Positions 24,150 to 38,153 are shown, numbered from the stretch's first letter. The stretch: 64,000 bases of DNA from Heterobilharzia americana (GCA_944470555.2 OX104127.1:89118708-89182707), one strand, 5' to 3'. Notes: generated from the sequence alone by a model not told the origin. A program made the numbers and translations.

Positions 24150-25705
24150 CTCTATTATTATTATTATTATTGTGTCTCTTGGGTTCCTGTTCGAACATAC
24201 GGGTATAGAAGCATGTCACCATTTCAATCTGTTCTCTGTAGTCTTTTGAACCTGGCTCCACCACTGCCCACAAGCTTTCGTTTCATCCTCGTGCGATCGC
24301 CTCCATGTCACTCACGGACGCTCAACTCGTCGTTCGCCATTTGGTTTCCACTCGAGGACCTGGACTGGGTCGTGATGTCCCTATACGGTCTCCTCAGTGT
24401 ATGTCCAATCCAATCCATCTCCACTTTCTTATCCATATTTGTTCAGCGATACGTTCTTGGTTGGTTCGTCTCTTATTCTTATTATTCTGGCCATCTGATC
24501 TTCAGTGTCAGTATTAAGCGAGCGTAGGCAGTAGCTGTTGATGTATGTGTGCAGTTTGCTGGAAATGCTTTTCATAACGCGCTGTCAAGTCTCTCAACCA
24601 TCACATGGAAGCACTGATTTGACTGAATTAGTGTTGAAAATCCGGACCTTGTTGACGCTTTGTACTGAGTGCAGTCGATCTTCACACTGATTTCAGATTA
24701 ATTCAGGAAGACCTGTCTTGCTGTCTTTCCGATTCTGGGTGTTTTGACATCCTCATCTGTGCCACTGCCGCCTCTAGTTGAAGCGATGCTGCCTTGCCTA
24801 GGTAGGTGAAAGAGACTACTTCCTTTAGATTTCTCCCGTTGATGGTGATTGGTTCTTGTTGTTATTGGTTGGGTATCTTCATCACTTCTGTCTTCTGTAC
24901 GTGCACCTGAAGGAAGTCCCGTCTTCCTTCGCTGCCTCACCTCTTCTACCAACTTGTTAGATTTTCCTCTAGATCAAGTTTGTGCGACAAAACATTAGAC
25001 ATAAATCATCATCGGTGGCGAAATCCAAACCTCCTAGGGTCCACACATGATTTGTTCTTCCTGAAGCCAACCATTCAGGCAGCCAACCAGCCAGCCAGTT
25101 CCGGTCGTAGTTTTGAATGCAGTGGATTTTTCAGTCTCTCGAGGATGATGTGGCTTAATATTTTGCTTGCTCCGTGTGTACAACAGCATGGTTCCAAGCC
25201 AGTTCTTGCAAAGACTTACGTTTCCATTGTTTGGGAGTTTGACAAGGTAGCCCTTCTTCCAATCGACCGGCAGGTACCTTTCCTTCCTCCTTTTAAAGCT
25301 TCTGCACTAGTGGTGTGAGCATGTCCTCTATTGTCTGTGCATCTGTTTTCAGTGCCTGTTGAGGAGTTCCATCTGGTCCTGCTTCTTTCTTGAATTTCAG
25401 CAACTTTATGGTATTCAGAACTTTACTTCTGCTCTTGTTGAAGGGCTTGTGTTCACTGATAGTTCTGTTGCTGGGTTGCTGGTGGTATTTCTGGACGAGT
25501 TGCAGGTGGTAGTGGTAGTGGTGGTGGTAGTGGTGGTGGTGGTGGTCGAGTGAAGAATTTTTTGAAATGTTCAGCCTATTGTCTCCTTTGTTTCTCCTCT
25601 TTGGTAACTAGGTTTCCTTCACTATCTTTCATTGGTTTCATATGTGTTGATCTCTCCTCTCCCAGACAGTAACCTGTTTATTTGATATAATGTCAAGGTT
25701 GCTGG
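24150..25705 (-). mobile_element. LINE-A copy L5 with (ATT)n tail
   Basis: The 3' end abuts six ATT units at 24155-24173, which read AAT on the element strand: the microsatellite tail typical of RTE-type LINEs. Going upstream on minus: the GHT-LRR region, EKSKGSSLFHLPRQG, then RT N-terminal sequence (EAGPDGTPQQALKTD-like, 25320-25400) and a GTT/GGT run at 25507-25545. The catalytic palm is missing: the copy jumps from the linker to the RT entry. Broken throughout. Confidence 0.72.
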
Positions 25706-25790
25706 CCCTATGCCCAACTTTCCATCTTTATCCGGGCTTGGGATGGGCTAGTAACTAGTGAACTAGTAAAGTAGGCAAAAAATGAAATCA
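25706..25790 (+). repeat. Short dispersed repeat also at 38220-38290
   Basis: Shares TTTATCCGGGCTTGGGATGG and CTAGTGAACTAGTAA-like sequence with 38230-38285. Origin unknown. Confidence 0.45.
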
Positions 25791-27224
25791 GATCAACTGA
25801 TTTGATCTATAACCATGTCAACTTTCACTTCCTTATACTCTTTTCTCAGTTTTGTTCTTCTTGATTTGAACTTCATTCCATTTCTGTTCATTGCTTCATC
25901 TTGTACTGTTCTGAAGTATGAAGAACTGAAGTGATACACTTTTATGCAAGACTGCATGTTCATCTGCTATCTACCTGTAAGTTACCTGTAGTACAACACT
26001 GAATCGACAACTGGAAGATGTCTAATTAGAATCATGACATAGGCTAATTCTCGTCTGAACTACAAAGGTCTGCCTGTCAGAGAAAAATATGTTAGGTTAG
26101 CAGGAAAAACAATAACTAATCGAAGAATTCCCGTGAGGCACGTCTGATGAAAAATGTTTATACTTCATCGATAGTGGTTGTTGCATCTAAATTCCATACA
26201 TTTTACTGTTTATAATAAGGCTATACACCATCGACTCTTGAAAGTAACAAAATATGTGCACATTGGCACCGCTATGACTGATTCTAAGTTAGATTATCAA
26301 AAATCTTCAAATGTTGATTCTTGACACCTAGAAGACTGTGACTCGGCAGCCTATTTGTAGGAATGTCACTTGGAATATCTATCACTTGATGATTCACTTA
26401 TGTCTTAATCTGGTAACCATAAACACTATTCCGAAGTAATTGTATTTCAGCCGACATTTCGAGTTGTAATAAACAGCTGTTAGAAATACTTGATGTATGT
26501 CTTAGCTATTTAAGTGTTCTTACATGTTAAAGACCATATCGGTTAACTCACCATACCCACCTAGTACAGTAAACATGACCTGAAAACGGCCTAGTGGTCA
26601 AAATCTTACCGCCGCTTCACTTCGTTTCGTAAAAGCTAATGTTATAGGTGCAGAGTAAGACTGGGTGGACTAATGTATAGAACACTCTTCACAGTTGAAC
26701 AGTATCGTAGATGGCATAAATTTAGGAGTACTGGACATGCTTTCGATATCCTTGCTGTTTGGTCACTGAATATGCCAGTAAGAATGATTCAGCATCCTAA
26801 AGACGAAAAGTGCTTGCCAAATTCTACTGCTTCGGTCTATTTCTCTGAACTGGGAATTGGTCCAAAATGGTCCTGATAGATCTGAAACGCCCGCCAAACT
26901 TACTAAGATCTTCAGTCAATATTCAATGAAAGATTCTTCACTTATGTAGCCGTTTCAATGTATAGGACTATGTTATCTGCATATTATAAGTCAGTGAGAT
27001 AGCATGCGATAGGGAATAACATAAAGGGAGTGAATAAAATCGCATACAACGGCCCGTGTACTTGAAAGCAGGAAATGGGGATAGTGTAAATGGATACCCT
27101 TTTCATTTAATGTAGTATTATATTCCGTGATTGAATGATAACTTCGCTGATATTCTGATGGACTCCCAAACTTTCAGTACCTTCAATTGTTTAAAAATTG
27201 AATGAACATAAGATAAGTAGATAG
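25791..27224. other. Intron 2, no recognised feature
   Basis: Nothing recognised; a 67-codon opening at 26673 has no splice support. Confidence 0.45.
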
Positions 27225-27300
27225 AACGGGGTTCGAACTCTTGACCAATCGGTTGAAAGTCAAGCACCTAGATCGATGAACCACAGTTTCACTAATTGCA
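27225..27300 (-). repeat. tRNA-like pseudogene or SINE head
   Basis: The minus strand reads TGGTTCATCGATCTAGG then GAGTTCGAACCCCGTTC. The B box (AGTTCGAACCC) is near-perfect and a D-arm-like stretch precedes it. The acceptor stem does not close, so a functional tRNA is unlikely. Confidence 0.45.
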
Positions 27301-29924
27301 TGTCTAAATGACACAATGTTTCAATGAAAACTGCACTAAATTCAATGTGTTTATATAATGTGAATATATTTTAACTTATTTTCACGATTCTCCTTCTTGT
27401 TCATTGATTTCTCAGTTATTTCAAGTAAGAATAAAAATGACTGTTAACATTTTATCATCATATAACCTTTATAGACGCTCATTAATTATTACTGTATCAC
27501 AACCTATATTCACTTTCATCATATAAAGAGTGTAGACATATCGAGTGTACCTAATGCTTCTCATTTGACTATTCTCATTTCCATGTCAAGTATCACTTGC
27601 TCATGCATGCGAAGCAAGTTGACTTTTTCTGTCATTAAATAGTCAGTTAGTTGTCATCTCATCTCATCTCTTTAGTTGTTGTTGGTGTTCATTCTGTTGC
27701 ATATTTTCCATATATACAGGTGCTAAGATAGTTGATAGTCAATGATCTCGGTTGTCTTACGATGAGAAAGTCTAAATTCATTTATAAGATTAAGGCAAAC
27801 AGTTCAAAAGTTTCATGAATTGATCCTACGTCTTGATATTGTCAAGGTGAATTAATTTCCACTGTGATTTAACTCATGTTAACATACAGTATGAAGTTAT
27901 ATAATATGTAGTCTTACTTTCATAAATGAATTACTTCTTTTGCTTAGTATTCTACGCCCAACCCTCTGAAGTACTCACGTGGAGTTCCTAAAACACGCTA
28001 GAGATGACTAAAGCTATAAAACTTCAAATTCCTCAACTTTGGTAGACTTTTTGCCCAGACACATGATAGGACACAGCTCACTACTACACCTTATAGTCAA
28101 CCTTTGTATTATGCAATTGAATATCTCGATGGCATTATAAATGATATGTTGCAGTGAAAAACAATCTAATCTTTTATAATTATGCTAAGATTTTCTCAGC
28201 TGTTAACTCACCTGACTAGATACAGCTTCGTTTGTTGATCCTAGTGAGCCAAGTGAGTCAACCATGTTATCAGATGAAGCATCGATACAGACTAATCCTG
28301 AAGTAACTGCTAGTGTTTAAGAAGTGGAAAGAGCATACTAAACATTCTAGTGAAAACATTGATAGGACTTTGCATTCTGTCAATGTTTAAATTATCATAT
28401 CGTAAATTTTATTCTCGTTATCCATTGTGTGCTTAACTCTATTTTTGCGCATATGCTTTAGTCTCAAACTCACAAAAGGGATGCAGACTCACCTGGAGAA
28501 AAACAAGGAATCTTTAGGATTCTTAGAAGTGATTCATAGATCCATATGATCCATTCATATCATTGTCGGTGAATTAAACAACCAGACTGAGGCTTATTAG
28601 GTTAAATTAACTTTAAGGAAACTGGGGAAATCTGTGGGTGTTCGAAGTAAGTAAATGTATTTGCTATGACCAGTAGTACGACCTAAGACTCTATGAGCGA
28701 TACGAGTTTAGCAGACTACGAACGATACAAACCTAACGCGCTAACAAATCGACTCTAACGCAAATCAGAACGCCAACTACCACAACAACAATACCACCGA
28801 CAAGTGAAGAGAAGAAGAGAAGATAGATCGTTCACATATACGTTAAAATAGTTAACAACCGATGACAATTCAGCCTTGAGAGGAGAGAGAATAAAAACTA
28901 GTAACAGTATGACTAACCTTACCTACACAACAGTTTTCATCAGTTGAAGAGTTTTGACAAAGGTGAGAAAAGACATCAGTCTAACTCTTCTAGATTTCCA
29001 AGCATCATCATGTATTCGAAGGCAATTTAGAATTTATATATTACGGTCTTCTATTTTGAAATTTATCATATTATTGTCGTCAAGCTGTTGCGTTCGACTT
29101 CATTGGGTTGAGATCTTTCACTTATGGCTAGTGCACCCTTCATGTTTTTTTCTGACAAGTTTGCATTGTTATTTTGAAAATGACTAACTCTTTCACTTGG
29201 TTTGTTAGCTTGTAAGCATTTTTGACTAAAGATGAAGTATAAATCAATCGTTTGTTGACTTAAGAACATTATGGGAACATTTTAGAGCTAAGCTGGATAG
29301 ATATGTAGCCAGACTATGGATCCTAGACACTGGGTATATGTATGTTCTTGGTAAAGAGGGAATCAAAGTTATCATATGAGTCGTAGTATAGTTAATAAGA
29401 AGAGTTTTAAAAGACCTGAAGCATCCTTTTAGAATGTAACAGTTTGTGTGGCTAAATTATTGACTTTAGTTGTAATCGATATATTAACCTTCCAAGCCAC
29501 CGGAATAACTAATAGTTTACTTCATTTGAGATTTCCATTGGTATTTTTATGTGTGTAAGCCACTCATCAGACGATATCGGTGTTGTCATTTATGCAGGTC
29601 ACCTTATAATTCCCCAGCACTCTTTGATTGCCATTCTTTTCTCTTTCTTTAATACAAATCTTTAGTCAGAAGAACTGCCTATCAAAGGAGTGTATCTTAT
29701 CGATAATTCAGTTTATATTGCACGCGTTAATTACGTCTTGGTTCTTCATGGTTGTGTTCGATGGTGCATTGAATGAGCAGATTAAATTACCTAGTTTCAC
29801 CTCAGTGAAATGTTAACACACGCGTACGAATTTATTCAGATAAACGGCTCTATAGGTTTGCATACATCTGGTTGTAAGTGATCAAGCATTAACCAACATC
29901 AGTAACACCAGCGTACCAGAGCAC
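27301..29924. other. Intron 2, no recognised feature
   Basis: Long AT-rich stretch without recognised repeats or coding signals. Confidence 0.45.
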
Positions 29925-30095
29925 AGCTATCTCAGATAGCTTTTAACGAAGCACTGAAAACCTAACAGCGCTGAACAGTTGTTTTGTACTAGTATGCGAC
30001 TCCTCAACAGTGCACACTCACCACCCCAAGGGCATCAAGTTCGCAGATAGCATTTTATCATTCGATCAGTGAGCTGGAATCCCTTGGTTTTGCAT
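29925..30095 (-). repeat. HHR-2 SINE, decayed copy
   Basis: Minus strand CTGTTGAGGAGTCGCATACT and AGTACAAAACAACTG: the GAAA and CTGANGA elements are altered but the order is kept. Confidence 0.45.
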
Positions 30096-30760
30096 ACTCT
30101 TAGTTCCGTATTTCAAACATTCTTACTAAAAATTAAAATAAGGTGGGAATATTACATTTCATTGCTTCCTTGTTAAATGCATACAAGCTTATAACTGTAT
30201 CGATACAGAACGTTACACAGTTGGAATTGATATTGTTTTGTTATAAGAACTGTCGTCAGTCACACATGCTAGTAGGAAATTTATCACAATATGATCTAAC
30301 TTGTTCCTGTTGTACACGGTCTCTCTTCTTTGCATGAGTAAAGTTATACGAGTTGGTGGTTACTATCCACTTCAGATTTCTTTGCCACAAGTGAATGCCT
30401 GTTATCTCACCTTTTCTTCATACAAAAAATTGGAAGGCATCATAATTTTTCTGTTTCGTCAGGTATTTCATGTCTCGATGGAAGGTTCCGGCAAGACTTT
30501 AAAATAACTTATACGCATAAAGTACTACTTTGTTGAACAGTTTCATTTATTCTAGATTTCGAATGAATATTTTAGTTGTGTTTACTGTTATAATGGTTTT
30601 TATTATTCAACCTTATTATGAAAATCAATTCCAATCATCTCTGGTCTATGAAATTAAACTAGCCCTATTCTAGATTACGTAATTAGAAGATATACATTAT
30701 CTCAAAAATATGTTACTTTCACTTTATGCACTTCGAACAATCTGATCATAAATTTACTTT
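30096..30760. other. Intron 2, no recognised feature
   Basis: Two 64-68 codon openings overlap here without splice support. Nothing else recognised. Confidence 0.4.
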
Positions 30761-30997
30761 AATTTTGAGGGAGTTGTGGAGATTTGGAATTATTTCAAGT
30801 TGTTATTCATCGTAAACTGACATCAGTTGGAGGAACAAAGGAAACCTGGGAGTACTGGACAGCTGTTTCGTCCTAGTATGGGACTCTTCAGCAGTGCGCA
30901 CCCCCGACCCAGGTTTCCATTGTTCCTCCAACTGATGTCAGTCTACGATTAATAACAACTTGAAATAATTCCAAATCTCCACAACTCCCTCAAAATT
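30761..30997. repeat. Foldback of HHR-2 tails with a ribozyme in the loop
   Basis: Arms 30761-30850 and 30908-30997 are inverted copies of the HHR-2 tail (x pairs with 61758-x, 90 bases, nearly perfect). The 57-base loop contains an HHR-2 hammerhead in minus orientation. Confidence 0.85.
30851..30901 (-). ncRNA. HHR-2 hammerhead ribozyme (minus)
   Basis: Minus strand: stem I GCACTG, core CTGAAGA, stem II GTCC-CATACTA-GGAC, GAAA, mini stem III ACAGCTGT closing on GTC, then the stem I return CAGTAC (one mismatch). All catalytic positions (CTGANGA, GAAA, cleavage after GTC) are present. Activity is inferred, not shown. Confidence 0.7.
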
Positions 30998-31009
30998 TAA
31001 TTGAACTGG

Positions 31010-31375
31010 TGCTCATTAGTGACTAGCTTCGACAAGTATTCCCGAAGTTCCAATGACAAGTCGTGACCGGTGGAGTCAAAGCCTGATGGCCATGAGGACA
31101 GATACTCAGCGATGACATTGGGTGGCGGTTGCGCTATATATCATGAGCTAACAGAAGTTGGAAATATGGAGCATTGGATTCTGACCCAGTGGCTCAATGG
31201 TAACGCGCTGGCCGCGGAACCTGAAGGTCGTGGGTTCGGTCCCTACTGGTGTGGGGTGGTGGGTGCGCACTGCTGAGGAGTCCCATACTAGGACGAAACA
31301 GCTGTCCAATGCTCCCAGGTTTCCTTTGTTCCTCCTACTGATGTCAGTCTGCGATGAATAACAACTTGAAATAAA
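31010..31375 (+). repeat. HHR-2 SINE, best complete copy
   Basis: Order on plus: a 165-base head; A box TGGCTCAATGG (31190-31200, fits TRGYNNARNGG); B box GGTTCGGTCCC (31232-31242, one mismatch); hammerhead (31265-31312); tail with CTGATGTCAGTCTGCGATGA and TGAAATAAA. Pol III-type promoter plus ribozyme within about 360 bases. No A tail. Related copies occur at 19.6, 22.7-23.3, 23.7, 29.9, 45.8, 51.1-51.5, 54.5-54.8, 56.4 and 56.8 kb. Confidence 0.75.
31265..31312 (+). ncRNA. HHR-2 hammerhead ribozyme (plus)
   Basis: GCACTG, CTGAGGA (31273-31279), GTCC-CATACTA-GGAC, GAAA, ACAGCTGTC with the predicted cut after GTC at about 31306, then CAATGC (five of six stem I pairs). Confidence 0.72.
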
Positions 31376-31689
31376 TTTACTTGTTAAGACATTCTATATA
31401 GAAACTGGAAGTGATGAAGGACAACAACTCAATGAATGATGACATCAAAATACTAAACAAAACATTAATGGGAAATGGATATCTATTGAATTAGCCAGGA
31501 TTGAAAACTAGTCTGTACTCTGTTTCGAAGACATGCATGTACATCATGTTACCATACAGAGGAGAATCTAATAGCATAATATTAAAAAGGAGGTTAAGGT
31601 CTGCTGTTAGCAAAACTTGATATGCAGCTAAGCAGCTTATCGTAGTTGATAAGATTAAACAGCTGCTGTAATATAAACCTCAACTGTGT

Positions 31690-32235
31690 GTAAACGATTG
31701 CATCATTTCTCACTGCGTTTCTAAATTTACGTGTATGTGTGGACAAGCATACATAGAGAGGACTAATTGTGATATGCTCTTGAGGGTAGGGGAATATGTA
31801 TCAAAATGGCTACAAAAGCAGCTGGATTCATAAACATCGATTAGCCCAGGTGGAAGACAACCATCATCATTGATAAATGTAACAACCTTTACAATTTTGT
31901 CTAGAAACTGTCAGGGGCCAATACTTAAGTTTGTCGAAATGCTAGTCATAAACAAATTTACCCTCCCCCCCCCATTGTGTGTGCAAAAACAGTTTATCCT
32001 TACGCTAACCCTACCCAAACAATACTTATCTAGTCTTATTACCAAGGTTGTCTTCAAATCTTATCATTATCTTTCGTATCATTGAATCCCTATAGGTCAT
32101 ATTTGTCTCTCCCCCCACCCCTCCACAAGTAGATTCGTAATCAGACTGTTCGAAATGTATATCGCAAATACATAAGATTTTTCAGACAATCTACATCTTC
32201 TAACTACGTTACCTCTACACAACTAGGTTCACAGA
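31690..32235 (+). mobile_element. Penelope-like element 3' part (PLE-C), GIY-YIG remnant
   Basis: Plus strand: SKFTCMCGQAYIERTNCDML is a GIY-YIG core (CxC-G-YI-RT), followed by EYVSKWLQKQ and, near 31955-32015, PLCVQKQFILTLTLP, the C-terminal signature of this PLE type. Stops intervene. A C10 run lies at 31966-31975. It ends about 180 bases before exon 3. Confidence 0.62.
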
Positions 32236-32413
32236 TTTCTGTACTACTCATTATATTTAAGTAGTTTTACTTACCATAAACAGTATACTTTATTATTGTT
32301 ATATTCCCTTTATTTTTTAATCCACGATTATGAGTAACATATAATTATTCATACAGTTGAACAATATTTTATACTTTCTATTATGACACATAATTCTTCT
32401 TGTTACTTTTTAG

Positions 32414-32457
32414 AAAATTTAAAGAATTTGTATCAGTTCGAAGAAGTAGAAATTCAG
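32414..32457 (+). CDS. PDE8: Exon 3 of the chain: short basic exon (phase 2 to 1)
   Basis: A 44-base exon lies between acceptor TGTTACTTTTTAG and donor AATTCAG/gtatgt. Joined to exon 2 it reads KKFKEFVSVRRSRNS plus one base. The basic serine cluster RRSRNS sits where human PDE8A has its RRHSS segment, the PKA-phosphorylated region before the linker helix. This correspondence is by position and composition only. Because the exon is so short, its support comes from splice signals and from phase agreement on both sides. It lies about 200 bases downstream of a Penelope-like 3' end (31.7-32.2 kb). Confidence 0.6.
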
Positions 32458-32699
32458 GTATGTGACATTTTACCTCTTTCCGATTTTCGTGATTTCGAAC
32501 AAAACGAAAACAAAAACAAAAAATAAACAATAGCAAAAGTTTCATAAAACATGTAGATATGTATTTTTATATATTTTAAGAAAAAAAAGTGTACATTCAG
32601 TTTGAAAAGTTTATTTTATGCTAAGTTATGCATATTCACATTCATTGATTCATTATAAATAAATGTCGTTGCCGCTCAATGTTCAATTGAAATCGATCG

Positions 32700-32765
32700 T
32701 TCGTATCAACAGACATAGATAGACATAGATAGGTAGATAGATAGACAAACAGACAGACGGGTAGA
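32700..32765 (+). repeat. GATA/GACA-type microsatellite
   Basis: Imperfect ATAGATAG and ACAGACAG units in intron 3. Confidence 0.7.
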
Positions 32766-32870
32766 AAGCTAGAGCTCAATAAAGAAGACTAGCACTGTCT
32801 GATCCCATTCTCAAAGCACATTTAAATCCTTTATCGACATGTAATAAACGCACCTTTACAAATGCTTATG

Positions 32871-32871
32871 C

Positions 32872-32925
<54 letters not shown>
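32871..32925. repeat. (TA)n microsatellite
   Basis: About 27 TA dinucleotides, with one C interruption near the start. Confidence 0.95.
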
Positions 32926-32927
<2 letters not shown>

Positions 32928-33149
32928 GAGTGATGCACTGTAAAGGATTGTTAGTTGCACGAAAATCAAACGGAGACAAGGACGTAAAACATGATCAAAT
33001 AATGAATAGGGAAAGATTGACATGTTAGTTAGATGAAAGTAATCTCCAGTCAGCACTCATCAGCAAGGAACATCTGCTACCTCAAAACGACTGATATATA
33101 CTGTAAGATTGGATCCCGTAAAAAACAGTCCCACAGTCACAGACGTTTT

Positions 33150-33290
33150 GACTGAAGTATTCGAGCCATGATTGATCTCCTGTATGACTGGATTATACAC
33201 ATTTAATTGACGGTAACAAGTTTATGTCGTCTAATCCTTAGTGCTGGCCAAGTTCTATTGCTGATGATTGCCAGTATACAGAAAATTTAG
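33150..33290 (-). repeat. S3 repeat body
   Basis: Shares ATTCGAGCCATGATTGATCTC and GTCTAATCCTTAGTGCTGG-like sequence with the S3 copies. Confidence 0.4.
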
Positions 33291-33360
33291 GTCGACTAGC
33301 AATTCCTGCAGATTGCATCTAACCAACTAGCATCGATTAAAGGACACTATGATGATCTCG

Positions 33361-33418
33361 GTGAACGTAGAGAGGACAGAGGTGATGATGATACCTAACC
33401 AACACCACCAATAACAAA
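33361..33418 (+). mobile_element. LINE-A sliver next to inverted repeat P3
   Basis: GTAGAGAGGACAGAGGTGATG and the CCAACACCACCAA run repeat the sequence at 33896-33935, where L6 starts. The intervening 475 bases are not LINE. Confidence 0.5.
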
Positions 33419-33673
33419 AAATTTTATTTTGATTTGTAATAAATAGAAGAAAATGAGGACATTTGTCATAAAAGCATAGTGTTAGGTAAGGTCGGAACAG
33501 ACAGTACTACTTTGATTTATTTATTGTGTGTCCATATATATTACATATGTGTATGTCTGTTGCTGACTTTGGTTGAGACTAGTTCCTACACTCTTTCTGC
33601 GTCTGTTACTCATTCCTGAACTCTTGTTTCATAGACAATCAATTATTCAATATCTGATTAACACAAGATAAAG

Positions 33674-33824
33674 ATTGTATTTGGGTAAGTCACAGCGGGT
33701 TTGAAATCAAGTAGTTCCAACATTTCGCACAGAAGTCTGGTCCGAGCTCCTTCGGGGAAAGACTTCCATGAGAAATGTTGGAATTATTTGATTTCAAACC
33801 CACTGTGACTTACACAAATATAAT
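33674..33824. repeat. Nested foldback element (left P3 arm)
   Basis: Arms 33674-33737 and 33761-33824 are inverted copies (GTAAGTCACAGCGGGTTTG against CAAACCCACTGTGACTTAC) around a GC-richer loop. Its mirror is at 37214-37364. MITE-like; no transposase. Confidence 0.75.
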
Positions 33825-33893
33825 CTATATCCAATGTCAACCTTTTACTCAGCGGCCAATATTTGCCATAATATTCATTCAAATCTTGATCAT

Positions 33894-34800
<907 letters not shown>

Positions 34801-35789
34801 CAATAATGATGTTGTTGAGTCTTTCAGCTTTGAAGCGACATTAGAAAATGATCGACAGAACTTGATCGGCACTCAGAACTCTAGGCAGTATGAACTTGCT
34901 TACTTTTAAACGACTGGATGGTGTAAAGACTGTATTAACAGATTCATTAAGCTCAAATGCTTTGAGTTACATGAACAGAATGGCATAATGAAGTGGTGCT
35001 CTTGTCAAAAGTGTAGTGTTGATAAGCTGCACAAAATCACGAAAGTGGGAAGAAGAGGGAAGTGCAAGAGGAAATAAACTAGGAGGATATAAGAACAGAA
35101 AAGTATAACCAAAAATTTATAAAATATTCGGAGTTTACTAGAAGTTACTTAGTGAATACACCGAATTTATTGTGATTGATGTTGAGTCCTATCAGCGATG
35201 GTATCGAACCAGTGATTCCGAACATCATAACCGTATAGGGTATAACCCTACTATATAGACCTCTTCACTACCATTTCTCTGGACGAATGATAAATATCCA
35301 CGTATCGAAATACAAATCATCCCTTAAATAGATATCGCAGCAGCTGTCTTCAAGATTTTGAGTTTGTTGTAAGAATAATGGGACTAGTGAAAACTCAATT
35401 TTCAGACATCATGGTGGTTTCATTTGAAAGCCAGTGCACAAATCTCAAATTTATGACGTGCTCAAAATGAGATAACTACTCAATGTCCTAAACACCATTG
35501 AGTGCTCAGAGAGCACTGTTGATTTGTGTGTCCAGTTTCTTCATGTCAGTCAGCAGTATATACACTAAAGTATACATGTTTTTACTCTTATTATTTCTCT
35601 GGCATTAGAATTAAAAATTTTAATTACCACTTGGAACAACTTTTCTTTCCACAATGAATTACTCGTGCGTTGTTTAACTGACAAAATATATCCATTTATT
35701 CATGAATTAGAATAAAAAGGTTTTTATCCATGGAAGAATTTTTCTTCTCAACAAATTCGTGAACAAGCTGTGGAGTTGGGTTCATTATG

Positions 35790-36185
35790 AAGGTATATCT
35801 ACCTGATGAGTCCCAAAAATGACAAAACATGCGTACTGGATTCCCCTGCTAGCCAAAACCAAGTAAATTATCATAATAAATACTCAAGTATTACTGAGGC
35901 ATCTGAATAGAAGCCCAGTGGAGGTCGAACAATTCGATCCATTAAAACTGAGGAGAACTACAAGTATATCAACAAATAGTAATAACTAATACCCTTTTTA
36001 CAAGAGGGATGGTTATCATACCTCTGCGGGCTGGTGGACAACGCTTTGGCATTTGAGGTGATAGATTTGAGGTTTGAGTCTCAGTGAGAACAACATGTCT
36101 GACTGGGGTGCAGATACATGCAGCTGAGCCGAAACGCGCGTTCTGCATTCTTTTGCTAACCACAACGAAGTATGTTATCAAACTG
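35790..36185 (+). repeat. HHR-1 (SM-alpha-like) SINE, head-to-tail dimer
   Basis: First unit: CTGATGAGTCCCAAAAATGA then CAAAACATGCG (GGAC and GAAA damaged). Second unit: tRNA-like head, then CAGCTGAGCCGAAACGCGCG, where stem II is deleted. Both sit in the spacer of P3. Confidence 0.6.
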
Positions 36186-36239
36186 TTAAATAGTTTAGGC
36201 TTCTGATCATGTCTACTTATTAATTTGGTTTTGCATTAT

Positions 36240-37145
<906 letters not shown>

Positions 37146-37213
37146 TGATCAAGATTTGAATGAATATTATGGCAAATATTGGCCGCTGAGTAAAAGGTTG
37201 ACATTGGATATAG

Positions 37214-37364
37214 ATTATATTTGTGTAAGTCACAGTGGGTTTGAAATCAAATAATTCCAACATTTCTCATGGAAGTCTTTCCCCGAAGGAGCTCGGACCA
37301 GACTTCTGTGCGAAATGTTGGAACTACTTGATTTCAAACCCGCTGTGACTTACCCAAATACAAT
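37214..37364. repeat. Nested foldback element (right P3 arm)
   Basis: Mirror copy of 33674-33824. Confidence 0.75.
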
Positions 37365-37619
37365 CTTTATCTTGTGTTAATCAGATATTGAATAATTGAT
37401 TGTCTATGAAACAAGAGTTCAGGAATGAGTAACAGACGCAGAAAGAGTGTAGGAACTAGTCTCAACCAAAGTCAGCAACAGACATACACATATGTAATAT
37501 ATATGGACACACAATAAATAAATCAAAGTAGTACTGTCTGTTCCGACCTTACCTAACACTATGCTTTTATGACAAATGTCCTCATTTTCTTCTATTTATT
37601 ACAAATCAAAATAAAATTT

Positions 37620-38153
37620 GATTAGGTTTCAGTTCACTGAGACATCTTAGATGGAATGATATTAAACAGTGCAAAAGAAGAGGAATACAAATGTAGCTAA
37701 TTACGTGTGGTCTTTATCTGTGTGTGTGTGTGTGTGTCGTTAAGATACGTTTACGTTATTAGAATTAATGAGGCTTCAAAGATGTAGTTAATATGACATA
37801 GTCACTGACAGGTAACTGGTTCATTCGTCAAGTTTTTGATTGTGGTACAAGGCATATCCATCACGATTGGGTTGTAGTCACTAAGTTGACTAGTATTATA
37901 CTACTTCACTGATTATCTTCAATGTTAATTACTCAGAATCAACCAGAAAAGAGTTCTACTCTCTCTAGGTCTTATGTCTTTTCCGCAATCGTCAACAGAG
38001 TGTATCTCCAACCTTGGGAGGATCTATCTCACCTCCAAGAATTGAATCTGCATCACCGGGTGTGTTTCATTCACAAAAGTTTGCTTATGGGTCAGACTAT
38101 GTGTGTGAGTCAGTCTTCAAAGCATAATCTATATAGCTGTAAAGTTTATTTTC

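Noticed and set aside
27225..27300. Candidate tRNA gene.
   Set aside because: B box is good, but acceptor and anticodon stems do not close; treated as a SINE head or pseudogene.
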